A stretch of 64,000 bases of DNA from Bicyclus anynana. Its lineage: Eukaryota; Arthropoda; Insecta; Lepidoptera; Nymphalidae. Numbering within the stretch: position 1 is the first letter of the stretch; every line of letters begins with the position of its first letter. Location: positions 749,001 to 813,000 of the forward strand of contig NC_069100.1 of assembly GCF_947172395.1 (NCBI RefSeq). Reading direction: 5' to 3'. The notes beneath the pieces are model-generated. The model did not search any database. It was given only the letters and a program-made list of their open reading frames with translations, and was not told the origin of the DNA. This document shows positions 10,592 through 21,188 of this stretch, piece by piece. The translations under genes and the position numbers were made by a program.

Positions 10592-13547
10592 TACGGAACT
10601 TCCAGAAAGATGTCGCATAATTACTTCACTAACAATCAACCTTGTTATACGCTTCTTTATCGGGACTTAAGCTATTGAATACGATATCACCTATTACAAA
10701 TACAAATTATTATTTAATATGAGTAATTTGTCAATCACATTATAATTAATAAAAAAAATATTTTAGGAGATACTACTGATGATTGTAATATAAATGATTT
10801 CTAATTAGCAAGTAAGCATTAGTATTAGTAGCAATTAGGAGTACTTTTATATACTCCTCACTATATTGAGTTATTAGTTTAGTAATTTGCCATAAGTTAC
10901 TGAAGTAATCTGAACATCTCAAGTTTGGCTACTTACGACTAATTATTTATTATTTATTCATCTAAGTTACTAAGTACTTCGGATCGTCTCCCATCTGTCA
11001 CTGAAGTGACCCGCAGATATCAGTGCCGTTGGAGTGAATAAATAACAGTAGGATAAATAAAAGTTGATAAACTGCGCCGACCCTTGTCAGCGGCTAATCA
11101 GACGGACGGACGGGAGATTTGATTTATTTATACGGCGGAACTTGTGTTACTCTTATTTTTACCTAAAAGCAAATTCTCCAAAGGTATCATTACACATAGA
11201 GTTTTAAAGTGTAGAGGAGCAATCAGTGCATGCATAAACGTTAATAATTTGTTTTGTTTTTAATATAATTCAGTTTATACTGCCGATGAAGTCGGCAATG
11301 TGCGCTGATTAAAATTTTAAACTATTAACTTACTGAGACTTTAAATAAAATTATATTTTAATACAAAACCCACGATTCACCTCGCTTGCTCAAAACGCAC
11401 ACCGAGACGTCTTTCGCGCATTAAATTAATTTGAGAATTAGAAAAAATGTGTAAGAACGTCTTTTTATAGTGTAAGTTCTGGGATGAATGGCATATAGTA
11501 TGATGCTTTATTTAACCAATAGTAGATTAACAAAATGACCTTCTACGCATATCGCCCGATCGGGTCCACCAATCACACCATAGTCGTAGGAATTTTGCCT
11601 AGCTACTTTGGTATTTGAAGTTTTATAATTTAAATAACTAAACTAAAATTACTGCCGTGTGAACATTATTATTCTAAAATGTAAGCTATCGTGTACAGTT
11701 TATTTCAAACAGGCTGTTTACAATGCTTTTATTACATCAATATTACATATTTGTGACCATCGGTCTGGAAAGCCAATTATGCAAACACTCAATATGTCTC
11801 AAGGCTCTTTTATATTCTTGTGCACCCGAAAATGTAACATGTTAGTTTATGTCCATTCTTTAATCGGCCATTTTTGCCCGGATATTTTTAATCCGCGACA
11901 ACGACAGTTCTTATCAATTGGTCGTGATCAGCATAGATCGTGCCGTGCGATCGATCGCACAAGAGTATGGTGATGCCTTTATGGAGGTTAATAAATAAAT
12001 AAATATATCAATTTATTTATTGTGTTTTGAAATTCAGTCGTAAATAGCTTACAAACAAACTCAATCGCATATGCTATATCAGTACGAATTATTTGAGTCA
12101 GCTTGATTTCACATGTTATTCATATCGCGTATCTGCGCACAATAACTCTGTGTGTGTCTTTTAAGTGATGCCCCTAAAGGTGGTCTTCAAAGGAAAAACA
12201 AATATTTATATCGTGTTTTTATAGTTATCAATTAGATCGTTTCTCGAGCCCTATCAATGAATACAAAAAATGTAATTTATACGTTTTATTGAAATAATTA
12301 TGTTGTACTGGAAAAAATTAAATGAAAACAAAATAAACCTATTATGAATATGTTAGAACGTGATATTAATATATTCGATATAATTACGAGAATAAGCAAG
12401 TTTTAGAATTTTCACAAAATATAAATTCCATGAAAATCAGGGCTCAATTCTCCCTCCTCCCTCTGTCCTCCTTACGCCCTTGAATAGCTACAGTTCAGAC
12501 GCGACCCCTACCGGTAGGTATTCGAATAAATGCAGTCCAGAGTTCACCGCCTGTCTGAGGACTTATAAGGGTGTTCAATAATTCGAGACTCGAGTGTTTG
12601 AGGTAGGTGTTTAGTTTTAATCTGATTAAACTTTATGAATGTTGAGAGAATTTAGAAAATTTTACAAAAGTTAGATTATCAAGTATTTCATTTATTATCG
12701 TCTTGAAACACTTGTTTATTCCAAGTGTAGCGAATAATGCGCCAAGTTATCTAAGTGTCTAGTTATATCTCAATGAGTTTTTTAACATTACAGACAACTT
12801 AACTTTGAAGTTAAAAGTTCGTCAGTGTCTCATTGTCTTCTAGCTCGGTTATCCACCGAATCCTACAAAGCAGTTTACTTGTATGATTGTATGACATCTA
12901 TCTATGTATGTCCGTGATTTTTTCAACACTATCCGATAGTATGTATATTGGTCCATGTTTAATTGAAAAAAAAATGTAATTTTTTTATATCAATTATTAT
13001 GTAGTTTATACCTACTATGATTATAGTCTTAGCGTCTTAATGTATGCAGGAATATATTAAATTTTAATTTTTGATTTTTAATGGATGGTGGTTTCATTAA
13101 AATATAATAAAATATAGCTTTTATTTTTAGTATTTAAATAGAGTAAAAGCTAGTTTTTAATGGATCGAGCAAATCTTCACCGCTAAAAATTATTTGCTGT
13201 TAGGTAAGGTATAAGGTATTTATTTGATCGATTTTCGATTTTATATAAATATAATAAAATACTTATTATAATCGGTAGATAATATAATACTTATTAAATA
13301 TGATATTCCATTGTCAGTGACTAGTATTGTGTTGTGATAATCAGTAAAATTATGGAATTAACTCAAAACACTTGACGGCACCATTCGGTTTGGCGATTTG
13401 TCATAAAAAATAATAACTCAGAGAATTTGAAAAGTGGTATTAAATAATAAGAGACAATGGCGCACAGGCCGCCTCAGCTTCAGTGAATTCATTTGCCACT
13501 CGGCCGGCTGCTGTGGACGGTCATATGCAATGTGAGCTATTTCAGAT
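10592..13547. other. Long stretch without gene or strong repeat
   Basis: About 3 kb of AT-rich sequence. The longest open frame (11659-11973, 104 codons) has no recognisable domain and no coding look. AATA/ATTT runs lie near 11992-12020 and a small hairpin ('tgccgatgaagtcggca') near 11280-11296. Confidence 0.5.
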
Positions 13548-13625
13548 CTTTGACGTTTTTTGCTATTATCCACGAAAATCCGACAAATCCAAATGTCAAC
13601 GTCACTTTCGTATAAGTATGTCAAC
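13548..13625 (+). repeat. Family N copy 1
   Basis: Shares 'tgctattatccacgaaaatc' and 'tgtcaacgtcac' with the copy at 14278-14365 in the same orientation. Class unknown. Confidence 0.5.
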
Positions 13626-13646
13626 TAGCATACAGATTATATAGTA

Positions 13647-13871
13647 CTAGCGGACGCCCGCGACTTCATCCGCGTGAAATTTAGTTTTTCACAAATCCCT
13701 CGGGAACCATGGATTTTTCCGGGATAAAAAGTAGCCTATGTATTAATCCAGGCTATAATATGTCTTAATACCAAATTTCAGCTAATTCGGTTCAGTAGTC
13801 GAGGCGTAAAAGAGGAACAATCATACTTACACACTTACACACAAACTTTCGCCTTTATAATATTAGTGTGA
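13647..13871 (-). mobile_element. HLE-A copy, monomeric
   Basis: CTAGCGGACGCCCGCGACTT at the left, then 'aaccatggatttttccggga', 'ccaaatttcagctaattcgg', and the right end 'ataatattagtgtga' followed by T. On the minus strand this is A|TC...CTAG|, matching Helitron junctions. The hairpin arms GCGGACG and CGTCCGC are formed except for one substitution. Confidence 0.85.
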
Positions 13872-13887
13872 TTATAATAAATGTAAT

Positions 13888-13965
13888 TTAACTACTGTAT
13901 GATATCAGTAAGCACCGGATGACATTTGTAACATTCGTAGAATCTCAATTTCGTATAAGTATGTC
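13888..13965 (+). repeat. Family M copy
   Basis: 'ctactgtatgatatcagtaa', 'gcaccggatgacatttgtaa', 'aatctcaatttcgta'. Related copies lie near 31.8 kb and 43.0 kb (reverse) and at 48.9 kb (forward). Confidence 0.6.
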
Positions 13966-14277
13966 ATTATTATTATCAGAGGCTAACAATTGTAACTGGA
14001 ACCGACGGCCTAACGTGCTATCTGAAGCACGGGGGTGTAATCACCATCTAATTAAGAGCGCGCAGCACGTCGGTACGATATGGATAAAATTCGAAGCGCA
14101 AAACGAGATTATGACTTTCACGTGAGTGAAAAGCACGGAGCGATTGACGCACGACGCAAATTTTATGACGTGAGCGCCAAAACCATTTTTACCTAATTGC
14201 AAGTAAATTAAACAACATAACGAAAAACAAAATGGCCATGTTGGATAGAAGCAGGCGTTACTTTGCGGAAGTTCATC

Positions 14278-14365
14278 ATGATTATATAATGATTTATTTA
14301 TTTTGCTATCATCCGCGAAAATTCGGCGAACCCATGCGACAACGTCACCCAGGTCCGACATTTCC
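14278..14365 (+). repeat. Family N copy 2
   Basis: 'tgctatcatccgcgaaaatt' and 'gcgacaacgtcac' match copy 1 at 13548. Confidence 0.5.
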
Positions 14366-14736
14366 TAATACCTAATTTTCTATGCAAAACAAAAATTTAA
14401 GAAAATAAGTTTGCTTTTCCTGAGATAGAAAGCAAAATATGAGCAAAACATGTATTTTTCAAAAAAATAAACTATCGAGAAAATTTTTACAAACTGTGTA
14501 TTTTGTATAGTCATAACGAAGTTAACACTTTGAAATATCATTTACCCAACTATCAGGCTCCTAACTTTTCTAGAATCCGAGATCCAGAACTATTTGTAAC
14601 CACCAAATTACATATTGCACACTCTTAACTATGGGCAGGATTATCATAAGATAACTCTGAATAATCATTAAAACTGGATTATTAAGGGTACCTTGTCTGT
14701 TTTGTCTTCAATATTTAGCCGTATATTATTTCATCT
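14366..14736. other. No gene seen
   Basis: AT-rich sequence without a supported feature. Confidence 0.4.
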
Positions 14737-14905
14737 ATGGCATAACGCCGTCCGCTAAGCTGATCTTGCAACAGGAAATATCATTAGGTACAGTTGATCC
14801 GGAAAAGAGGCTTCCGCGTCCCTGTGCATTGCCACCTTATTTATTTATTTATTTATGGCTCAAGTGTCTTACACTCCTTCCTGATACTTCGATCTTAAGG
14901 AGTTC
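14737..14905 (+). repeat. Family O copy 1
   Basis: 'ggcataacgccgtccgctaa', 'aggaaatatcattag', 'ggaaaagaggcttccgcgtc', then an ATTT run. A closely matching copy lies about 1 kb downstream in the same orientation, again just upstream of a LINE-E 3' end. Class unknown. Confidence 0.75.
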
Positions 14906-14956
14906 TAAGGGCGTATATAGTCGCGGGCGTACGCTAGTTCAACATAAAGTGATCTT

Positions 14957-15280
14957 ATCATCATCATCATATCAGCCGATGAACGTCCACTGCAGGACAT
15001 ATACCTTTTGTAGGGACTTCAAAACATCACGATACTGAGCCACCTGCATCGAGCGAATCCCTGCGGCTCGCTTGATGTCGTCAGTCCACCTGGTGGGAGG
15101 TCGACCGACAATGCGCTTATTAGTACGGGGTCGCCATTCCAGCACTTTGGGATCCCAACGTCCATCGGCTCTTTGAACTATGTGCCCCGCCCATTGCCAC
15201 TTCAGCTTCGCAACTCGTTGAGCTATGTCGGTGACTTTGGTTCTTCTGCGGATCTCCTCATTTCTGATTCGATCACGCAA
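14957..15280 (-). mobile_element. LINE-E 3' end: RT C-terminal region
   Basis: The minus strand encodes the last ~102 residues of an endonuclease/reverse-transcriptase polyprotein. Visible blocks are RNEEIRRRTKV near the start, LKWQWAGHI near residue 30, GRPPTRWTDD near residue 60, and a QWTFIG end with a stop, followed by an ATG-repeat tail. This C-terminal pattern is found in abundant lepidopteran non-LTR elements of RTE-like type; clade assignment is by recall and uncertain. All of the endonuclease and catalytic RT domain is missing: the element is 5' truncated, and its reading frame is split by the SINE-C at 15281-15596. Confidence 0.85.
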
Positions 15281-15596
15281 TCATCATCATTATCAACACA
15301 TATTCGGCTCACTGCTGAGCTCGAGTCTCCTCTCAGAATGAGCGGGGTTAGCTCAATTGTCCACCACGCTGGCCCAATGCGGATTGGCAGACTTTACAAA
15401 CGCAGAGAATTGTGAAAATTCTCAGGTATGCAGGTTTCCTCACGATGTTTTCCTTCAACGTTTGAGACACGTGATATTTAATTTCTTAAAATGCACACAA
15501 CTAAAAAGTTAGAGGTGCATGCCACGGACCGGATTCGAACCCACACCCTCCGGAATCGGAGGAAGGGGTCATATCCACTGGGCTGCCACGGCTCAC
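15281..15596 (-). mobile_element. SINE-C inserted in LINE-E
   Basis: Full SINE-C on the minus strand: head 'gtgagccgtggcagcccagt', B box GGGTTCGAATCC (15531-15542), body, and tail TGATGATGAT. Perfect 9-bp direct repeats 'atcacgcaa' flank it at 15272-15280 and 15597-15605. Removing the insert and one repeat makes the LINE reading frame continuous. Confidence 0.95.
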
Positions 15597-15605
15597 ATCA
15601 CGCAA

Positions 15606-15643
15606 AGATACTCCTAACATAGCTCGTTCCATCGCCAAAATGA
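15606..15643 (-). mobile_element. LINE-E, part upstream of the SINE
   Basis: On the minus strand this short piece encodes AMERAMLGVSL, the expected residues just before the block at 15280. Similarity ends near 15643, which is the 5' truncation point of this LINE copy. Confidence 0.8.
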
Positions 15644-15771
15644 TCTACATGAAACAAAATATAAATAATTTTGTAGTATATTACTAGAAACAAAGTGTTA
15701 TGATTTTCTCAAATACCATTAGCCACGGTATTAAGTTTGTTTGCAGTAGATACGTATTTTATTATAAATTT

Positions 15772-15935
15772 GATGCCACGTTTTGCATAACACCGTCCGC
15801 TATAGAGCTCATCTTGCAGCAGGAAATATCATTAGCGGTACAGTCGGCCCGGAAAAGAGGCTTCCGCGTCCCGGTGCATCGCCGCCCTAATTATTTATTT
15901 ATGACCCGACCGTCTCACACTCTTCACTGAGCAAC
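15772..15935 (+). repeat. Family O copy 2
   Basis: 'gcataacaccgtccgctata', 'cagcaggaaatatcattagc', 'ggaaaagaggcttccgcgtc'. Matches copy 1 closely. Confidence 0.75.
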
Positions 15936-16032
15936 TCTGTTTATTGCTTGAGTTACTTCGTTTTTTTATATGATGAAAAAGTAGTTATACAGTTCTCTGT
16001 AGCCAACAAACTAGCTAAACTAAAGTAGTATT

Positions 16033-16127
16033 ATTCATCATCATCATCATCATCATATCAGCCGATGGACGTCCACTGCAGGACATAGGCCTTTTGTAGG
16101 GACTTCCAAACATCACGATACTGAGCA
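16033..16127 (-). mobile_element. LINE-E 3' scrap
   Basis: (CAT)n tail, then 'atcagccgatggacgtccac' to 'acatcacgatactgagc'. Only about 95 bp of the LINE 3' end remain, encoding the last residues before the stop. Confidence 0.85.
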
Positions 16128-16221
16128 TTATACGGTAATAATACAGTAATACTATCTATATTTCGCCTTTTTTGGTCGCCTTCGGACTTCTACCTGCTGT
16201 TCGGCAGAGCATGACCGGTTT

Positions 16222-16240
16222 CATCATTATCATAAGCATT
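16222..16240 (-). mobile_element. LINE-E tail cut off by SINE-C
   Basis: 'tcatcattatcat' looks like the outer part of the LINE-E tail whose body resumes at 16533. This reading is an inference from the order of pieces. Confidence 0.45.
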
Positions 16241-16532
16241 GAGCAGTGATAGCCCAGTATATGACCTCTGCCTCCGATTCCGGAGGGTGTGGGTTCAAAT
16301 CCGGTCCGGGGCATGCACCTCTAATTTTTCAGTTAGGTGCATTTTAAGAAATTAAATATCACGTCTCTCAAAACGGTGAAGGAAAAATATCGTGAGGATT
16401 TTGATATTTCTATACGTGTGTGAAGTCTGCCAATCTGCATTGGGCCAGCGTGGTGGACTATTGGCTTAACCCCGAGAGGAGACTCGTGCTTAGAAGTGAG
16501 CCTAATATAGGTTGATAATGATGATGATGATA
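16241..16532 (+). mobile_element. SINE-C in a LINE-E tail
   Basis: Head 'gtgatagcccagtatatgac', B-box-like GGGTTCAAATCCGG (one substitution), body 'ggtgaaggaaaaatatcgtg', 'cagcgtggtggactattggc', tail GATGATGATGATA. It abuts LINE-E sequence in the opposite orientation at 16533. Confidence 0.9.
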
Positions 16533-16638
16533 TCATTGTCAGCCGATGGACGTCCACTGCTGGACATAGGCTTGTTGTATGGATTTCCAAACCATACAAC
16601 ATGCCTATGTCTCGAGCCACCAGCATCCAGTAGCTCGC
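16533..16638 (-). mobile_element. LINE-E, 3' part
   Basis: 'cagccgatggacgtccactg' through 'gccaccagcatccagtagct'. It includes a local oddity: 'accatacaacatgcctatgt' partly repeats the preceding segment in reverse. It continues at 16798 after an insertion. Confidence 0.8.
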
Positions 16639-16797
16639 TATAATGTATGTTCTTTGTTTATGGGGAGCATATAGCAATATGCTGAGTTGGGACCTTTTTC
16701 TAGGTTATGCCACATATCGCAGGGTATTATTCTTAAATAGTTGTGATGTGTGATATATTGTAGTAATAAATATATTTTCTTTCTTTTTTTCTATAAG
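16639..16797 (+). repeat. Family F inserted in LINE-E
   Basis: 'ggttatgccacatatcgcag', then 'gttgtgatgtgtgatatatt' and 'taataaatatattttctttc'. It matches 40015-40155 and part of 51085-51175. It divides two collinear pieces of LINE-E. Confidence 0.65.
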
Positions 16798-16935
16798 TCG
16801 GATGATGTTGCCAGTCCACGTTGTGGATGTAGACCACCATTTTCCGTTGCGTTCGCCATTTTAATACCTTGGGACCCCAACGTCCATCGGTTCTTCAAGC
16901 CATATGATCTGCCCATTACAACTTTAATGGGATAG
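16798..16935 (-). mobile_element. LINE-E, 5' part of the same copy
   Basis: 'gatgatgttgccagtccacg', 'ccttgggaccccaacgtcca', 'gcccattacaactttaatgg'. This aligns with 15060-15210 of the better-preserved LINE-E and continues the piece at 16533-16638. The reading frame is badly decayed. Confidence 0.8.
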
Positions 16936-18409
16936 TCTTGAGCTTAGAGAGATAGGTTATTCCCAATTATTTAACAACTTTAACTATAAAATTACCAACT
17001 GCAAAATAATATTATAAATAACCAAAAAAATAAAAAATATTTTTTTTTATATTTTTATTACTTTTCAATATTATAACAAATATCTCGTTCAATTTTTCAA
17101 GCTTTTTTGTAGCTTTCTTTGTAGTAGGCAGATTTTCTATTTAATTTTTTCATTATTTTTTTCTTTTAATAAAAACTTTGCACGATTTGATAAAACATGT
17201 TTATTTATTTATTTAAACGAATTACAAATTAAAACTTAAACCTCTCGCCAAATTAGCTTAGCAGTCTGTTGGCAAGTCATGCAAGGTACGTAAAGTCAAT
17301 TCCCTCACACACCTATATATAAGCACATGGGCGTTGCAAAACGTCTACAATTCGACGTATATACGCGCCCCAAAAGCGCCGTTTGCAAAATTGTAGCGAT
17401 ACCCTCCGCCCCGCGGGGCTCGTTCCGACGATTATAATCCTCCACTAGGACGAAGTAAATCCTCTTTAGCCATGCGAATATTCGGCTAATTAACTTTACT
17501 TATAGCTAGATTATTTTGGCGTGTCAATACACACACTGTGCATGTTTCTTATTACAAAGATTCTAACAACTAGTTAAAAACAAAGTAATGTAAAAAGGAA
17601 ATAAGTAAGTCTTAGCTGTAGGATTTTATGTGGCATTATTCGCCCAGAGAAGTACAAGTTAATTTTTATTAAAGTATTTTTGAATAATCCCTTCAAGGTT
17701 CCCTGAAAACTAGTTAAAAGCATTGTCTAACACAAACAAATTATAGCAATTTTCTCTGGGAATATCGTCCGAAAAGGCGCTCTTATTAAAAATTGATGGT
17801 TCACAGACATAATTCCGCGGGACATTACCGTGATTTAGGACGTAATTAAACTTAACGAAGCTCTGTCGCGTGCTTGCTTTGTAAATTTTTTCGCCATTTT
17901 GTCTTTTATTCCTTTTATGAGAAATTGAGGCAAAACGATCTTTTATAAACTAATAATTGACGGATTACTTTGACGAACTACTGCCTTTAGGGTTTTGAAA
18001 CTTTGGATTATACTTGTAATTTTCTGGACCTTGGGTTTGGTTATCGAAATGTTAGGGTTTTATTTCATCCAAGAAATTCACATTGGTGCAGTGTGGTGGG
18101 CTCAATAGACTATACAATTATGAATTGATAGCCATTATACCATAGGTAAGTATGATAGCTAATTATGGAATTTGGACTATGGTGACTCATGGTATCCCGT
18201 AGATGCTCGTGATATATAAACATACAAAAAAACAATAAGCTATATTTGACCGTGTGAGGTACCTGAACCCGTAAAACCTTCCAAAGCCACCACAAATCAA
18301 ACTCGTCAATTGGCTACCGTAACTATCAATGGTAGACGCAGGGGCGGACAATTCCAGTCATAAAATGAGATATCATTTACTATTATGTATTTTCTCTATC
18401 TTAGTTAAA
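16936..18409. other. No gene seen
   Basis: A very AT-rich patch at 16980-17200 (long A and T runs), then unique-looking sequence with a GC-rich spot near 17370-17430. An RJ-like scrap 'cattggtgcagtgtggtggg' lies at 18083-18102. Confidence 0.5.
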
Positions 18410-18462
18410 GTTAAAATTTCAATCAGGCTTATTTTACAAGCACTTTCGAAACGTCAGGTTAT
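18410..18462 (-). repeat. Family V scrap
   Basis: 'tcaggcttattttacaagca' is the reverse complement of the 'tgcttgtaaactgagcctac' block of the 56.3-kb copy. Confidence 0.55.
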
Positions 18463-18758
18463 ATTATAAGATAATGATGGTAATAATTATAATTATTGAG
18501 TAAAGCCCACAACAAACTCAGGCAGGTACTGTTTAACAATTAAATTTATGTAAGTATATACACAATATGCAATATTATTGTCTGTATATATACGAGTAAC
18601 TAACCAAAATGCAAAAGGTAACTGTCAGTAGAGCCGTAGGCCTTTTGCGCATATTGATTCGTGCAACAAAGCTTTGTAAAGCAAATAAATTCGTTCAGCC
18701 GCTCGCATGATTGAGTTACAAACATACAAATTCACAAATATCCATATTTATAATACAA

Positions 18759-18835
18759 CTAGCTGTCCCACGGTTTTACCCGCATAGATTCCGTAAAAAT
18801 ATCGGCATTATTATTTTGTACTATTTTATAACATA
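18759..18835 (-). mobile_element. HLE-G 3'-end fragment
   Basis: CTAGCTGTCCCACGGTTTTACCCGC: the terminal CTAG plus the small hairpin region of HLE-G. The 5' part is lost. Confidence 0.65.
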
Positions 18836-18935
18836 ATCCATGTTCTACATTTCAAATACATTTCCTCGTTGAAATGTGATTAAGTAAGAAATATTCTTTT
18901 CTTCTTACTTAAGACTTTAAAGCTTAACTTTCTTT

Positions 18936-19143
18936 CTAAAGAAATTAAATATCACGTGTCTCAAAAGGTGAAGGAAAACATCGTGAGGAAACCTGCATAC
19001 CTGAGAATTTTATGATTCTCAGTGTGTGTGAAGTCTGCCAATCCGCATAGGGCCAGCGTGGTGGACAATTGGCCTAACCCCTCTCATTCTGAGAGGAGAC
19101 TCGAGCTCAGCAGTGAGCCGAATATGGGTTGATAATGTTGTTA
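18936..19143 (+). repeat. SINE-C, 5' truncated
   Basis: Starts in the body at 'aaagaaattaaatatcacgt' and runs to 'gaatatgggttgataatg'. The tRNA-like head is missing. Confidence 0.9.
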
Positions 19144-19208
19144 AAAAAAAAGAAATATTCACTCATATTAATTATAAGTACTCATATTAATCAAAAGTTG
19201 CACTTAAA

Positions 19209-19375
19209 ATATTATATTATAGATGCGAATGTAAGATTTTTGTTATGCTTTTATGTCTAAGCCACTAAGCCGATTTCGAAAACTCATTCGCCAATGGAAA
19301 GTTACATTATCAGCAAGTAATAGTGTTTTGTATCGTCACACTATCACGGTAATGGGAATAGAACTGGTGAGATGG
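19209..19375 (+). mobile_element. HLE-G-like, decayed
   Basis: 'atattatattatagatgcga', 'actaagccgatttcgaaaac' and 'gttacattatcagcaagtaa' follow the HLE-G order. The 3' hairpin end is not preserved. Confidence 0.5.
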
Positions 19376-19439
19376 TGGAATGTCGTAGTATTAGTATAAA
19401 CTTGTATTAGTAGCATCATACCAACATTGTTTTCATAGC

Positions 19440-19500
19440 ACTTCGTAGTTGGCGTAGCACGTCGTAGCATTTCGTAGCACGGCGTAGCGGCTCGTAGCTC
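19440..19500. repeat. Imperfect CGTAGC minisatellite
   Basis: Six CGTAGC/CGTAGT motifs in about 60 bp ('cgtagcacgtcgtagcattt', 'cgtagcacggcgtagcggct'), spaced 9-11 bp. They may have grown from a single 10-bp unit. Confidence 0.7.
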
Positions 19501-19634
19501 ACTCGAATAAATCACTCAAAGCGTGTTTTGTGTGATTTACGAGTCGACACCGTGAATTGAAAATGCGTTTCACTCTATTCTCACTTGTATTATGTATTAG
19601 GATTTCATAACTTTAACTATTTGTTAAACTTATT

Positions 19635-19825
19635 TTGGGTACTAATATAGTTGATATTATAATATTCATATACATTTATATACTACATATAAATACTTAT
19701 ATAATATAAATACACACAGACACTGGAAAATACCCATGCTCAACACACAAATTCCAGTTGTGGGAATCGAACCCACGGCCGTGGATGCAGAAAGTAGGGT
19801 CACTACCCACTGCGCCACGCGTCAA
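19635..19825 (-). repeat. SINE-D, 3' truncated
   Basis: On the minus strand: 'gacgcgtggcgcagtgggta' (A box TGGCGCAGTGGG), 'tgcatccacggccgtgggtt', B box GGGTTCGATTCCC, then 'tccagtgtctgtgtgtattt' and 'atataagtatttatatgtag'. It lacks the last third and TTTA tail of the 62.7-kb copy. Confidence 0.85.
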
Positions 19826-20149
19826 TTATATACATCCTTCAATGTACATAAAATTAAAAATCATTAATTAATATTCCTTTAAATTATGAATGTGAAGAAT
19901 TAATAAAAGATAATCAAATAATTATTATTAAGAAAAATATGGTATGTATATTATGAATATTTTAAAATGTTTTTGCTTCAGTTTGTGCGCAAAATTAAAA
20001 TACATAATTTAAGATATTAAAAGTTTGGTAAATAATAAGTAATAATGTAATCCAGTAATATATCATAAGTATTAGGTAAGAACACTTTCATTTTATTTAT
20101 TTATTATTATTAAGAAACACTAGAAATTAAAAAAAACCACTAACTACGG
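19826..20149. other. No gene seen
   Basis: Very AT-rich, no feature. Confidence 0.4.
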
Positions 20150-20250
20150 CCAGGGCCAGGTCTCTCTTCTTATAGGAGAGTATATGAAGCGTATACCCAC
20201 TATGTTGCTCTAATGTGGGTTGGCGTATTCATACCGTAAAACACTTTAAT
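20150..20250 (+). repeat. Family Y scrap (LINE 3'-end type)
   Basis: 'cagggccaggtctctcttct', 'ggagagtatatgaagcg', 'tgctctaatgtgggttggcg'. It aligns with 49885-49975. The 'tgctctaatg.gggttgg' block is common in lepidopteran LINE 3' ends. Confidence 0.55.
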
Positions 20251-20576
20251 GTGGTTGTTATAAGTGGTATATGGGAAAACCCACAAATAAACGGCTTGAA
20301 GACAATATATCTTATTACAAACAGTTTATTATAATATAATGTATTACCGTTTGCTCGCCCATTGTGAGGCGCTATACAACACAATACAATAATGAGGAGG
20401 TAATGGTTATGTAATATTCACCTAAAGCTGTATTAGTTTGTTATTATTAGGAGCTATGATGGCACAGAGAAATGTATGGAGACGCCTGTCTATGTTATAA
20501 CAAAACTTTAACAGGTCGAATTTTGTACATTGCAGATATTTTGATAATTTTAATTGGATATATTGATAATTTTTTT

Positions 20577-20780
20577 ATTTCTTGTCTGTGTGTCTCTCGG
20601 TCTATCCGTATTTTTGTTGCATCACGCTGAAACTACTAAATGAATTTAACTAAAATTTGGCACGATTTATGACCATAATACGTAAAAGTTTATAGGATAC
20701 TTTTTGTTACGAAATTTAAATCAGAATGGGGTAAAACAGGGGTTGAAAGTTAAAATGGAAAGTCTTTTATTTTTCAAAAG
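20577..20780 (+). mobile_element. Helitron-like or related repeat, decayed
   Basis: 'tgtctgtgtgtctctcggtc', 'gctgaaactactaaatgaat' and 'aaaatttggcacgattta' have the motif order of lepidopteran Helitron-like inner ends. No defined ends. Confidence 0.35.
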
Positions 20781-21011
20781 TTACATATGTAAAAAATGGT
20801 ATATGTATAATTAGTACTACTACAAAAATACAAAAAATAATTAATTGGTTTGGTTATATTTGGTTTGGAAAATATTTATGTTTTAAGGCAGATTAAAAAA
20901 TAATTGATACTAAATACTAAGTCATCATATACCTACGCACCGTGTAGAAATTGGCCAAAGAAAGGATTTCATTAGGACAGGTATACAAAGCCGCTCAAGT
21001 AAAATCTTACT

Positions 21012-21188
21012 AAATTTAGCTAGGCAGGGAGAAAAACACGAGCGAGAAGAGGTGTGTACACGATTTTCAAAGGAATTCCTTAACCCCACACCTATATTGT
21101 GATCACATTATGACTTTTATGAAGGGACTTCTGATTCCCGGGCTCTTCTCGAAGTTTTTCTCTCTATCACACGATCTATGCTAAATTT
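21012..21188. mobile_element. Foldback/MITE candidate, 177 bp
   Basis: Inverted ends: 'aaatttagc' opposite 'gctaaattt' at the tips, and 'ggagaaaaacacgagcgaga' opposite 'tcttctcgaagtttttctct' further in, with small gaps between. Total arm length is about 40 bp. No second copy seen here. Confidence 0.6.

Noticed and set aside
11659..11973. 104-codon plus-strand frame
   Set aside because: No recognisable domain, Cys/Ile-rich AT-driven composition, no supporting splice or poly(A) context.
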